Source of the DNA: Sesamum alatum
Lineage: Eukaryota > Streptophyta > Magnoliopsida > Lamiales > Pedaliaceae
Reading direction: 5' to 3'
Length of the DNA: 64,000 nt
Assembly (NCBI GenBank): GCA_034509735.1
Contig: JACGWO010000012.1
Span: 21,419,188 to 21,483,187, forward strand
Made by a program: the position numbers and the translations under genes. The notes beneath the pieces were generated by a model. That model had not been told where the DNA came from. It made no database searches and worked only from the letters and a program-made list of their open reading frames with translations. Shown piece by piece: positions 45,749 through 56,529 of the stretch; the stretch's first letter is position 1; the number at the start of each line of letters is the position of its first letter.

Positions 45749-47030
45749 CAATGTTTTTAAAATCGGACCGGGGATCGAACTGGTCAAGTTACTGGGTCAC
45801 TGGGTCATTGGTGCGACCGGTCGGACCGGATTAAAAAAATCGATTGATCCGAACTTTATTATATACATATATATAGCATATCAATATATTATATATCATA
45901 GATTAAATAAATATAATTTATAACAATACTTTTATAAAATGGTATAATTTATTAATGAATACAATCTATAATAATTTAATATTAAAAAAACCAACAAACT
46001 TATTGGATGAAGCAAATTAAATTAAAATTCAAACTAACAAATATTTAAAATTGAAAACCTCCCAAATACATTATATATAATTGATTAAATAATACAATTT
46101 ATAACAAGATTTTAACAACCATTGCCTTCATATAAATAAAAGTTCTATTGACTATTAGAAGTGTTCGTTATCCCATATTGAAAAAATATAAATCAAATGT
46201 AATTTAAATATTTTCTCATTATCCCATATTGGAAAAGTATAACTTAAAATTGAACACTTTCTTATCTATCCCATATTGGAAAAACATAAGGAAGCTTAAA
46301 CCATTTACACTATAAATATGCTCATTGTACAACATTGAAATAGTGTAAACCAAGATTGAACAATTTTCTCATTTGTCCCATATTGGAAAAATATAGGAAG
46401 CTTCAATTACTTACACTATAAGTGTGCTCATTATCCCACATTAGAAAATTATAAACCAAGATTGAATACTTTCTCATTTGTCCCACATTGAAAAAATACA
46501 AGAAAAATTTAGCTATTTACACTATAAATATGTTCATTGTCCCACATTGAAAAGGTATAAACAAAGATTGAACACTTACTCATTTGTCCCACATCGAAAA
46601 AACATAAAACAGTTTAAACTATTTACACTATAAATATGCTCATCGTCCCACATTGAAAAAGTGTAAATAAAGATTGAACACTTTCTCATTTGTCCCACAT
46701 CGGAAAAACATAAAGAAGTTTAAACTATTTACACTATAAATATGTTCATAGTTGCGTTGAATTATCATTCATGAAGCAATTGCCTATTTATTTTCTTTTG
46801 CATTTGTTTTCTCTTTGTATATTTCACTATTTTATTTTTTAGTGGAATAATATTATTAGTTTTAATTTTTTTTAAAACTAGGTCAATCGGATCCTGGGTG
46901 AACTGGTTTTGATCGGTTCACATCGATCTGTTTGACACTGGTTTTATACCAATGACCCGGATCGGACCCTTGGCCGGTTCCCGGTTGGACCGGTCGAACC
47001 GATCGATCTGATCCGGGTTTAATAACATTG
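45749..47030. mobile_element. Non-autonomous hAT-like element, 1282 bp, with internal tandem array
   Basis: The termini are CAATGTTTTTAAAATCGGAC at the left and its diverged inverse ending TTTAATAACATTG at the right. Flanks GCTACGCC (45741-45748) and GCTATGCC (47031-47038) form an 8-bp target duplication with one mismatch, as hAT elements make. Subterminal regions are rich in CCGG, GGACCGG and GGTTCGAACC words on both sides. There is no transposase coding. The interior 46150-46745 is the tandem array described separately. Confidence 0.68.
46150..46745 (+). repeat. Tandem array of about 118-bp units with snRNA-USE-like and TATA modules
   Basis: About five units alternate two related half-units. 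Half-unit 1 is TCCCACATTGAAAA(A/G)GT followed by AAACAAAGATTGAACACTTTC. Half-unit 2 is GTCCCACATCGGAAAAACAT leading to TTTACACTATAAATATG(C/T)TCAT. In the two right-most units the sequence GTCCCACATCG (46586-46596, 46692-46702) sits exactly 32 bases before TATAAATA (46629-46636, 46735-46742). Older units to the left carry TCCCATATTGG instead. The plant snRNA upstream sequence element has the consensus RTCCCACATCG. No snRNA body follows. Confidence 0.7.
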
Positions 47031-47038
47031 GCTATGCC

Positions 47039-48010
47039 CACATAAATAATCATGATGTTACATACGTAGCACATAACTTATCCCATAGGTTCGGATTAAT
47101 TTTTCAACAAAATTTCAATTAGACATAAGAATTTTCTTAGATTAAATGAGTTCAGTCAAACATACAAGTCAACAATATCATCACAATTAAATTTTCTGTA
47201 TCCATCGAAACTTTTAAATATCTACATACAAAAAAATAAAGTGTGTAATTATTTTTTTCTGGTAATTGAGACATTTTATAAAACGTTAACCAAAGACATA
47301 AGGTACATAAAACTGTTTAAAGGAACTTCGGATAGCATTCTTCAAACAGTTCAGATAGCATTCTTCAAACTATTGTTTAAAAGTTCTCGCAAACACTTCC
47401 ATCAAGTGGACTACACTATCAGCTCTAGTTCAACTGTGGGTCAAGTTCTGATTTGGGCCAGCCCATTTATTTTAGTTCTATTCAAGTCCAAATTGATGTT
47501 GGCCCATTTTGAGACCCGGCCCATGCTGTTCACCCACGTCATCAGGGATTATCATCTACATCTTGCCCCAATATTCCCACGATCCTCATCCGGACCCCAA
47601 ACCGTTCTCTCCAATCCAGTTAATAAACCCTTTCGCGAACGTTATCCGAATGACACACCAAATACTCCCCCACTGCTCTCCATAGCGCGTGATCTCAAAC
47701 AAATTATCCCGCGCTCCACAGTCCTCCGTTTCCTGCACCGCCTTATCAACCGCGTGAGCAATCGTCTCGCCAGCTGAAATATAGCTAGCGGGAGACAAAT
47801 CTAAAGTGAACCAGCACATCACCACAAAATTCTCAAGCCACCCTCCAGATGAAGCCACGTGTGTAATTTCCCCCCTCGAGAACTTTCTTTCAAAACGAGG
47901 CAATTAGAAACTGCTCGTAACGGTCAAATCCACGACTCGGATCGGTTCCACGTGTCCCTCCGCACGTTTGACGAAAATCTTCTGTCCCTTTTAAGGTATC
48001 TTTAGCATTA
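47039..48010. other. Upstream region of the MBD gene, GC-richer part with TGGGCC/GGCCCA boxes
   Basis: TTGGGCCAGCCCA (about 47453-47465), GGCCCA (47503) and CGGCCCA (47517) are site II/TCP-type boxes common near plant housekeeping promoters. A 105-codon minus frame (47589-47903) includes ETIAHAVDKAVQETEDCGAR. A 178-codon plus frame overlaps it. Neither matches a family I know, so no gene is called. Confidence 0.35.
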
Positions 48011-48059
48011 TCCCTCTTGCTTCCAAGAATAAGGCGTCGTGGCGGTTAAGTTTCGGAGC

Positions 48060-48217
48060 ATATTTTTTTAGAGAGAGAAACAAGAGTGAGTGAGAGACAG
48101 AGAGAGAGAGAAAGGTAGCTGAGCGGTTTGTTTGCTTGCTTTGGTTGTTTGTACCTTGAGTTCGTTGGTTGTACGTTGATAGATATTTTCTGGTTTTGGC
48201 TTTGTAGGTGAGGAGAA
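48060..48217 (+). promoter_or_regulatory. Probable 5' UTR of the MBD gene (GA-rich)
   Basis: A GAGAGA-rich stretch (48069-48112) followed by T/G-rich sequence up to the ATG at 48218 resembles a plant 5' leader. Transcription start not determined. Confidence 0.35.
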
Positions 48218-50778
48218 ATGGCGGACACTCAGCGTGGAACCAAAGAGGATGTCGTGTCGGTGGAGCTCCCTGCCCCTGCTTCGTGGAAGAAATTGGTACT
48301 TTTTCGTTCCTTTGATTTTTTTTTCGGATTTTGTTTGTGTTGCTGAGTTCCGAGGAAGCTTATGTTTGAGCTAGACTTTTCTGCTTGCTCTAGTGGTTTT
48401 CGCCGTGTTTATTGTAATTTTAGTTCTGGTGTAGATTTTCTTGTGGTAACTGTTTCGTAACAAGTAGGGTTTGACATGTAGTGGTTGCTATATTTGCTTT
48501 CTTTCTAATTTGATTTTTGACAGTTTTATTTGAAATTTTGCGTGTTTGTGAATTGTTGTATTTCCCTTTTTCTTTTCAAAAATAAAAATAAAAATTTGAA
48601 TTATGTATTAATTGCCAACTTTTTGTCGACGAATGTATTTATTGATAAATTTTCGGTCCGTGTTACTTTGTAGCTATTTCTCTTTCCGGCAGAATACATC
48701 GGAGATACCAAGTATCAATATTACTTTGTAGCTATTTCTGAGGTGTGGGGATACTGTTATTTAAATAGCCAATAAGTGTCAAGATTTGTTAAAAAGTATC
48801 TTATACTAGATGAAGTTCATTGTCTGTAGTGTGTAGTGCTGGAGTGCTTGATAGATGTCACCATGGGCTTAAATGGCTTCTGCTATTCATGAAATGGCAA
48901 ATAGCTTTTCACATGACAATGGCCCTTGCAAAAGATGTGAAATGGATTGCTATGCTAATTCTTGCGTTGCTTTTGTGGTTGATCTCTTAGTGAATATGTC
49001 TAATGTGGCCGGCTGGCGGCTAGCAAAACCATTCACTCTATTGGCATTTACCTGGAATAGTTGTGCATGCCAAGAACATAATTGGGGCTGAAAAGTAGAT
49101 CTTGCTACTGTAGCTACGAATGATATACACATTCCATATGCATGAAACTACAAAGCTAAACATGGAGAATATTTCTTTAGTCTCGCTGTAGTTGGATTTA
49201 TGATTTGAGTGTTTTAATAAATTGTTAGAAAGCAGAAAGTGGAAGTACTCAAGCAAGCAGTTGGTTCGTTCTGAAGTGCGAGCGGATACTGAGAAGGATA
49301 TTAAAGCTTCTTTTGTGTCTTGGTGTAAAATTGCTCTGTTGAAAGGCAGAATACCACATCTTTTATCTTGGACAGAGTAGATTAGGATGATATATATTAT
49401 GTAATAAGGCGAGGCACGGTTTATGCAGAAGATGAAGCCTGACGTTGCATTGTTTTCATATGAAACTCCGTTCAAATTATGTGACTGGGGAAACTATGCC
49501 GGGCTCCTGTAAGGATAAATAAGCTTTAAGTGAAAATGTCATAAGGAAATCCATGGATTTCCAAGTGAGTGCTGGATACATTTTTCTGAAGCACCTCCAA
49601 GTGAGATGCTTATCATGGTGCAGTTAAGTCTTGGGTACATTAAGTTGAGATATTTGAGGCTCTGATGTTTATCATCCTTAGCTGTCGACGAGAAAGGTTA
49701 AGTGAGAACTGTCGGAGATTATTGCCGTATTTCTATTTGTTATGGTGTGGGTCCTTTTGTTTGGTGCTGCTTTTGCTTGTCGCAACAGGTGTTGCATTAT
49801 TAAATAGACCATTAGGGGTACATCTGTATATCCATCCTCTGTTGTTACTTGCAGTAGGTTTTGCCTTCTATATCGTTTTGCCGACTGATTTCTGATATTC
49901 CTCTGCAGTACTTGCCAAAAAAGGGAGGTACTCCAAGGAAGAGTGAGATCTTATTTATCGCTCCCACTGGAGAGGAGATCGGCAACCGCAAACAGCTTGA
50001 GCAGTACCTAAAAGCTCACCCCGGAAGTCCTGCACTATCAGAATTTGATTGGGGCACTGGTGAAACTCCAAGAAGATCAGCTAGGATCAGTGAGAAGGTC
50101 AAGGCAACACCTCCATCTAAAGAGAGTGAACCACCAAAGAAGCGAGGTAGAAGATCATCAGCTAAGAAAGACAAAGAAATGGACACAGGAAAAGAAGAAA
50201 TTGAGGGCATGAAAATAACTGAAATGCAAGATGCAGGGTCTGCTGAGAAGAAAGATGAAGAGAAGGAAACTGGGGTCACGAGTGAAGGCAAACTGCATGA
50301 TGTAGCAGCCAAGGAAAGTGAACCTGAGACCAAATTTGAGGAGAAGGGTCCTCCACAGGAGAACGTCATGGCTGGTGATATGCAGACTGACACTGAAGTG
50401 AAGGATACCAAAACTGAGGCAGGTGACAATCATGATCAGACTGACGCTTCGATTGTGGAAGAAAAAATTGAAGACAAACAGGTGTCTGGGACTGTAGAGG
50501 AACCAGAGTCTGAATCTGCTAAACTTGAGAACGATGATACCAAACAAGATAAGCCAGACGATCACAATGGGGAAGCCGCTGATGGAGCTAAAACTGGGAT
50601 GGCTGATGGGGTGGTGCGCGAATCTGCAGGTGAAGCAAATGGGTTCCAGGAAAACGGCAGTAAAACTAATAATATGCAGGTGCAGGAGCAAGAAAAGAGT
50701 TTGAAAGGGGACTCTGTGGACAACGGCAAGGTGAACCAAGCGCCACATCATCCTTCTCCAACTCCCATTAGTTGTTGA
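48218..50778 (+). CDS. Methyl-CpG-binding-domain protein, MBD10/MBD11-like, 315 aa, 2 exons
   Basis: Exon 1 (48218-48295) encodes [20 protein letters not shown] then ASWKKL. A 1.6-kb intron follows, and exon 2 (49909-50778) continues [20 protein letters not shown] then [19 protein letters not shown]. The MBD spans about residues 15-75 and is split by the intron right after the conserved [22 protein letters not shown] follows. Residues 90-315 are a highly charged, low-complexity Lys/Glu/Asp-rich tail with a basic patch ([13 protein letters not shown]), likely a nuclear-localisation signal. The order and wording of the domain match plant MBD10/MBD11, nuclear chromatin proteins; binding to methylated DNA is not certain for this subclass. 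The ORF is intact. The next gene starts about 1 kb downstream on the same strand. Confidence 0.92.
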
Positions 50779-51772
50779 ATGTTGTACTACAGTCTGTTAA
50801 TTGAGCGCTATTGGAACTTCACCTCTTGTACTTTTTTTATCTTGACAATCACTGAACTTAGATGACTGTAATCTTATTGATAACTAGAATATGGTTAGAT
50901 TTGTTTCTAGATAGGGAAGTTGGCTATGGATTATTTCTGACTTTTGTAGCTTGTCTTAGGAGGAACACTGGATGTACTGTAATATTATGTTGTGCCATGT
51001 TTTCCGACAAGGATTAACAGGCTTGCTGCTATGTATTTGCTGAATCTTCTCTGGTTTTTTCCTCTCTCTCAGCAGGGTTTTAAATACTCGGTTTGATTTG
51101 GTGATTACCGAAACTGAGCTGAAGCAACCATGTAAGCGAGGCTGCAACGTCATTGATTCTTTGTGAAAGTAACGGTTTTATAAATTGTGGGAATGGTGTT
51201 TTTAAGTATGCATAGACGCGTTTTTTTTTTTTTTTGATCTTTGTAATTTCATTCAAAAACCATTGTTTGCATAAACGCGTTTTAGAAGTAATACTAAGTG
51301 ATAAACAACATTTCACATAAATAGAATTCTCCGTGATGGGGAAAGCCCTGTACCAGGGATACACTCTAATTTCTATCCTAAGTTTTCCAACTACACAAAG
51401 CAACCATTTTCGATCTTTTTCACATCTATAGTAAACTCAGAATAATAGAGAAAAAAATATCTTCAGAAAGCCAACAAAAGATACAAAAGTATGGATCAAG
51501 ATTCAAGAATGGAAAGCATACTTTGTAATGGCGAAAAGCTAAGAATCTTATTCCAAGCCACCAAGTTAGAACATCTTATTTTCCTCAAAACTCATATTTC
51601 CCTTGATAGATGTTTAGATTAAGGTTTGGAATCTTTTCTTGTTTGGTCTTTCATCAATGGTATCCCTGCAAGGGAAGGCAACATTAGAGTTGTTATTTAT
51701 TTAATATAACAGCATTAGGGTCCCCACTTCTTACAAATGGAATGGCCCTTTGTATTTACTTTTCATTTCAAG
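50779..51772. other. MBD 3' UTR and spacer before the GH17 gene
   Basis: Likely 3' UTR to about 51000, then AT-rich spacer with a T-run (51222-51236). A 107-codon minus frame (51080-51403) shows no recognisable domain. A TTTAATATAAC sequence (about 51700) may serve the GH17 promoter. Confidence 0.4.
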
Positions 51773-53268
51773 ATGGTGGGATTCTTTACCGTCTTCCTCT
51801 GCTCTTTTCTGCTCTTAAGTTCCCCTTTCTCAAATGGTATGTATGTTTCCTTTCCATGCTAATATTGAAGTTTATGGTACCACTCTCTCTATCTTGAGAG
51901 TTCTTCATTAACAAATTAATGTGTTCTTTTTAATGTTAAACTTGTTCCAAGCAAAAACATATTTAGTTTTAATGATGTGATAAAATTACTTGCCTGTGGC
52001 AGAAAAAGAGAATTTGTTTTAACTAGTCTTCTTTTAGCAACGAATATGATACTAATGTTACCTATTGTTTTCTGCTACTTTTGCAGTTTTAGTGGTGCAA
52101 GCTTTCACAGGTACATATGGAGTGAATTACGGCAGGATAGCCGATAACATCCCTCCACCAGAGAGTGTAGTGACCCTTCTAAAGGCAGCCAAGATCAAGA
52201 ACATCAGAATATATGATGCTGATCATGGTGTTTTGAGAGCCTTTAGAGGGTCAGGAATTGAAATAATCGTTGGACTGGGGAATGAATACTTGAGAGACAT
52301 AAGCGTTAGTCAGGACCGTGCCATAGAGTGGGTGAAAGTAAACGTTGAGCCGTTCCTCCCTGGAACATTAATACGTGGGATCGCTGTAGGAAATGAGGTT
52401 CTTGGAGGTGTTGATGTAGAACTGTGGGAGGTTCTTGTTCCAGCTGTGAGAAATGTGTACAATGCCCTTGACCGTCTACGTTTGTCCGACAGAATAGAGG
52501 TGTCGAGCCCACACTCTGAGGCCGTTTTCGCCATTACATACCCTCCGTCCGCAGGGGCATTCAAGGAGAGTGTTCTTCCTTACATGAGGCCACTTCTGCA
52601 CTTTTTCTCGCAGATTGGCACGCCATTTTACATCAACGCCTACCCGTTCTTAGCCTACATGAGTGATCCGGCACACATTGATCTAAATTACGCCCTTTTC
52701 TTGAAAAACCCTGGAGTTTATGATGCTAAAACAAAGCTGCATTATGACAACATGTTCGATGCTATGGTGGATGCTTCTTATGCTGCACTAGAAAAGGTTG
52801 GTTTCAGTAACATGGAAGTCATCGTTTCTGAGACCGGTTGGGCGTCCAAGGGAGACGAAAACGAAGCCGGAGCTGACGTAAAGAATGCGAAGACATACAA
52901 CCGTAATCTGAGGAAGAGGCTTCTAAAGAAGAAAGGGACACCTTACAGGCCAAAGAGGCCGGTTAAGGCTTACATTTTTGCATTGTTTAATGAGAATTTG
53001 AAGCCGGGTCCGACGTCTGAGAGGAACTTTGGGTTGTTTAAGGCTGATGGTAGCATTTCATATGATGTTGGGTTCACAGGGCTGGTTCCTAGTTCAGCTT
53101 CCTCAGTTCTTGGCTCCATCAAGGTATGTTCTAACAATACTGAAAAAGGTTCTTTTCTCACCCCCTCCCCCTTTCTGAATGTATAGTTCAATTCACAAGA
53201 TTGATTCTTTGTGTTTGCAGTTATTGGTTCGTGTTGTCTGTGGAGCAGTCGTGCTAATGCTGATCTGA
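51773..53268 (+). CDS. GH17 glucan endo-1,3-beta-glucosidase (type 11-like), 382 aa, 3 exons
   Basis: Exons are 51773-51836, 52087-53123 and 53221-53268. Residues 1-27 are a signal peptide (MVGFFTVFLCSFLLLSSPFS, cleavage likely after VQA). The mature GH17 barrel starts GTYGVNYGRIADN. Catalytic residues can be placed: acid/base Glu125 in RGIAVGNEVLGG and nucleophile Glu270 in VIVSETGWASKG (the family signature, with Ala where many members have Pro). AYIFALFNENLKPGPTSERN follows, then GLFKADGSISYDVGFTGL. The C-terminus from exon 3 (LLVRVVCGAVVLMLI) is hydrophobic, suggesting a GPI-anchor signal or membrane tail. There is no X8/CBM43 domain. It would hydrolyse callose-type beta-1,3-glucan at the cell surface. 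Reading through the last intron would give a different soluble end (VCSNNTEKGSF...). Confidence 0.93.
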
Positions 53269-53783
53269 TATTGGCGAGAGGGATGATCAGGCAGTTTCTA
53301 ACAGTGTATATAGTTGTTTCTGTCTACATTCTAGGCAGTTTCTATATAGGTCGGGTTGATGCTACGTTGTGTATTGTGTAGGTGGGTGATTCACATATAC
53401 TTTATTTTTTAAGATTAAGATATGATCACACATTTAGTGCGCGTGTAACATGAATTTAACCTGTGTATAATAATTTTTTTAGGCCAATTTTGTGCCGTTT
53501 TTAAGATGTAAAAGTATATTACCTTTATATGGGATTATGTGTTATTTTAACTATTTCAATGTTTTTATTTATTCACAATAATACGCAGAAGGAGGAATAT
53601 GGAAAAGGTGACAAAGCAATATAATTGAAAAGAAGAAAGAAACAACAAATGAGAGAGAGATAATAGAAGAGGTGAGTGAGGGTAGAGAAAAATCACATTG
53701 ATTTCTATTTTTCAGATTAAATTAATTTAATTATTTACTTAATAAGTTCGCCAAGACAGTAACATTAAGATCTAGATCCTTCT
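53269..53783. other. GH17 3' flank
   Basis: Likely 3' UTR to about 53470, then AT-rich sequence with a GA-rich patch (53590-53690). The Copia target duplication CTTCT is at its right end (53779-53783). Confidence 0.5.
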
Positions 53784-54514
53784 TGTTGGGTGGATATCCA
53801 CCAGTGGAGAATTACAACAAGCCTAATTACTATTACATGCCAAATATAATAATACAATTTACAAATGAAACACGAAAAATACACAAAGTAAATTTCCTAA
53901 CAATTTCTAAGGCTCAGCGAGCCGAGATCTGAGGAGGGGGAACTCAAGGCTACCAATAAAGTCGGCTCCCACAACCGGTTGCTCAAACACCACCACAAAG
54001 GCCCTCATCCACAAAGGACCACGATCCACAGAGGATCTTACACTACCACAAAGGGTCACAACTACAAGATTTCCACGAAGGAACTTACGGTTTTTCGAGA
54101 ATGGAGTAGGAAGATGAAAGCTTTGTACTCACACTTGTTATATCTCACACAAGAGGGATGGAGACACTTTTATATGAGACGATGGTGAGGAAACAGAGGC
54201 GAGAAAGGGCGGTGGAGCATGATTTCGATGCCAACGGAATGGAGGAGAGAAAGTGGGAATCCAAGGAGACATTTTTGAGGGGGAGAGAGTATGATGGCAG
54301 CGGCAGAATTGCAAGGGGAACTTAAGGATTAGATTTTAGGTCAAAGCATAAGTATGGGGGACAAAGGTCACACGGGTTCTGGGCCAGGTCGAGTAGAGAA
54401 AATGGCCTTTGATGGGTTGGGTCAATTTGTGGTGGATTGAGCCATCCTTTGGTTGTGGGTTTGGGCCCGTGAGTGGGCCTACCCGAGTGGGTCATGGGCC
54501 AATAAATTCCAACA
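53784..54514 (-). repeat. 3' LTR (731 bp)
   Basis: Minus-strand ends TGTTGG...CCAACA. It differs from the partner LTR by scattered substitutions and lacks a short CTTTCCACAAAGG-type segment (near 54045). It contains GGGCC-rich TGGGCC/GGCCCA boxes near its 5' end (54420-54500). Confidence 0.9.
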
Positions 54515-54719
54515 ATCTCAACCTTGGACCAGGACCCATGAAGGGAACCAGTACCAAGGTCGGATCTCGGCCATCATCATCGCCAAATTACGCTTGGGTC
54601 ATCGAGTGGGTACCCGCAAAAACAGATAAACAAACTTGCAAGATGGGTTAGTAAAGACAGATACAAGGATTAGACAAGTTTCTTTAGGTTTCTTCAATCA
54701 GAAAACATCTTCTAAACAA

Positions 54720-54860
54720 TCCTCAGTTATGACATTTGTTTCTTCCTCATTATGATTTCTATCCTTGTTGTCTTTTATAAGTTTTCTACAGTCTTTAATA
54801 TAATGCCCTTTAATCCCGCAATTATAACACATTCTTTCTTTCACTTCATCATCTTCATTT
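54720..54860 (-). pseudogene. Copia gag zinc knuckle fragment
   Basis: On the minus strand, ERMCYNCGIKGHYIKDCRKL (about 54785-54835) is a complete CCHC box (C-x2-C-x4-H-x4-C). It lies beyond the stop that ends the gag frame at 54950, so the original gag continued and is now broken. Confidence 0.8.
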
Positions 54861-54949
54861 CATCTTTTCATCTAAACTTATGACTTCTATGTATGTAACT
54901 AGAGTTCCTTGTCCTCCCCTTAACAAAATTCACTTTAGGCTGATTTTGA

Positions 54950-55516
54950 CTAAGTTTTGTTAGCCTTAATGTCCATCTCCTTATTCTTTAACCCATTCAC
55001 AACAGTTTCTAAATTAATCTCGTCCCTACCATACTTAATGGCAGCTTTAACATCACTGTAATCTTCTGGGATGGCGTTTAGTAAAACTATGGGGGAATAT
55101 TCATCAATGTTTTTATCTCCTGTCAGCTTTATATTCTGAATTAACTTAGTAAATTCATCCAGATTCTCCTCTATGTTTTTAGACAAGTCTAGTCTAGAAC
55201 GAAAGAATGTTTCAAGTAAGAATAATTTACTGGGTAGGGAGTTTTCTGTATATAACTCTTCTAGCTTATCCCATAAGGCTTTAGCACTATCTTGCTTCCC
55301 TACTTTTCTTAGAACATTATCAGACAGATTGAGAATAATGGAAGAGTAGGCATACTCATCATTTTCAGTTATTTTTACTTCAGAAATCGTTTCAACATAT
55401 TTGCCATCAATGGCCTTAAAAACTTTTTGCTGAATTAAAACACCCTTCATCTTTTGTTGCCATATTGAGAAATCAGACTTACCATCGAAAGGATGCAAAT
55501 TGTAAACAACCATCAC
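54950..55516 (-). CDS. Copia gag (UBN2/DUF4219-type), 188 aa, C-terminally broken
   Basis: The frame starts MMVVYNLHPFDGKSDFSIWQ, continues QKMKGVLIQQKVFKAIDGKY, and ends with LKNKEMDIKANKT. FDGKSDFSIW...MK..L, ALWDKLEELY and the FRSRLDLSKNIEENLDEFTK block are the standard gag motifs of Tork/SIRE-like Copia elements. The frame is open over the full N-terminal and UBN2 domains but stops before the zinc knuckle, which is in broken frames further on. Gag would form the virus-like particle; without pol this copy is non-autonomous. It is the only long intact TE frame in the window, in keeping with recent insertion. Confidence 0.82.
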   Translation of the reverse strand: MMVVYNLHPFDGKSDFSIWQQKMKGVLIQQKVFKAIDGKYVETISEVKITENDEYAYSSIILNLSDNVLRKVGKQDSAKALWDKLEELYTENSLPSKLFLLETFFRSRLDLSKNIEENLDEFTKLIQNIKLTGDKNIDEYSPIVLLNAIPEDYSDVKAAIKYGRDEINLETVVNGLKNKEMDIKANKT

Positions 55517-55654
55517 AAAGATGTAACAACGGATGCATGTATAAGAAATTAATAATAGAGGAAACCTTCTCTACCTTCAACCAGATACCCGACAGCCTCA
55601 AGGGGCCCGACCAGGTGAAAAATAGAGAAGGGCTAGTCAATGGTATAGGTAATA

Positions 55655-56315
55655 TGCACTAAGCAGTATGCAATATTATCAAAAATTTGCACTAAGCAAT
55701 TATATATCAGAGTTACAGTTCCACTAAGGACAGAAAAATATAGCAATATTTTTCACAAAGCAGGATATTACTAAATTTCGCACTAAGTAGGGAATATTTA
55801 ATCGCGGAATTTTGCACAAAGCAGGGATTATTTAATCGCAGAATTTTGCACAAAACAGTAGAAATGCACTAAGCGGTAATAGAAGCACTAAGCACTAAAA
55901 TAACTTGTAATTTCACTAAGGATAAAATAAAGCAATTGACAGACGTTGCACTTAGCAAAAATTACACCAAAAATGCACTAAGCCGAACACAAACAGTAGA
56001 AAAATTTGAGAGACATTCACTTTGCACTTGCACTAAGCTGAAGCAGAAAATTTGCAAGAATTTAGCACTAAGCCGTACACAAACAGTAGAAAAATTTAAC
56101 ACTAAAACCGATTATTTCAGAGAAAGATTTTTGCACTAAGCACTACTTGCACAAAACAGAGGGAATGCACTGAACAGAATATCAATTTTCACTAAGCCGA
56201 AAAATGCAATTGTAATCAACAGGAATAATTTTTTAGCACCGAGCCTAAAGGATGTATGCTCTAAGAACCTATATGTAGAACTTAATTGCACTAAGAAATA
56301 TGTGTGCACTAAGAA
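55655..56315 (-). repeat. Cluster of at least 14 CACTAAG motifs in the Copia leader
   Basis: On the plus strand CACTAAG (mostly GCACTAAGC) occurs 14 times in about 660 bases, always in the same orientation and at irregular spacing. Near-variants (CACAAAGCAG, TGTACTAAG, CTCTAAG, CACTAAT) add to this. In the element's sense it reads CTTAGTGC. It lies between the primer-binding region and gag, and is absent from the LTRs. Confidence 0.88.
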
Positions 56316-56509
56316 CCTATATGCACTAATCAACAGATAATAACAATTGAAATTGTAATCAACAGAGAAGTATGTACTAAGAAATAAATATGCGGAACCT
56401 AAAAAGGATTACATGCAGCAAGATGAAACAGAAATAACACAAAAAAGAAAAAATAAAAAATTCAAGGGATATAGAAAGCTCTTACCAAACCGCCGGTGGC
56501 CAGTGAGAG

Positions 56510-56529
56510 CCCGAAGGATCTGATATCAC
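56510..56529 (-). promoter_or_regulatory. Primer-binding-site-like sequence of the Copia element
   Basis: Immediately inside the 5' LTR the minus strand reads GTGATATCAGATCC. This resembles the TGGTATCAGAGC complement of initiator Met-tRNA used by plant Copia elements, with three or four differences. Confidence 0.55.

Noticed and set aside
46150..46745. CRISPR-like array
   Set aside because: Repeats and intervening parts are both repeated and the DNA is plant nuclear; it is a tandem array in a transposon.
46743..46800. An snRNA gene downstream of the last USE/TATA module
   Set aside because: The bases about 30 after the TATA box do not resemble the 5' ends of U1, U2, U4 or U5.
47241..47777. 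178-codon plus-strand ORF upstream of the MBD gene
   Set aside because: It starts within AT-rich sequence and overlaps another long frame on the other strand; no domain and no splice context.
50016..50751. Minus-strand ORFs of 137 and 197 codons over the MBD tail
   Set aside because: Antisense to a Lys/Glu-rich coding region, which naturally gives long Phe/Ser/Leu-rich frames.
51080..51403. 107-codon minus-strand ORF between the MBD and GH17 genes
   Set aside because: Contains a poly-Lys run from a T-tract and no recognisable motif; probably chance.
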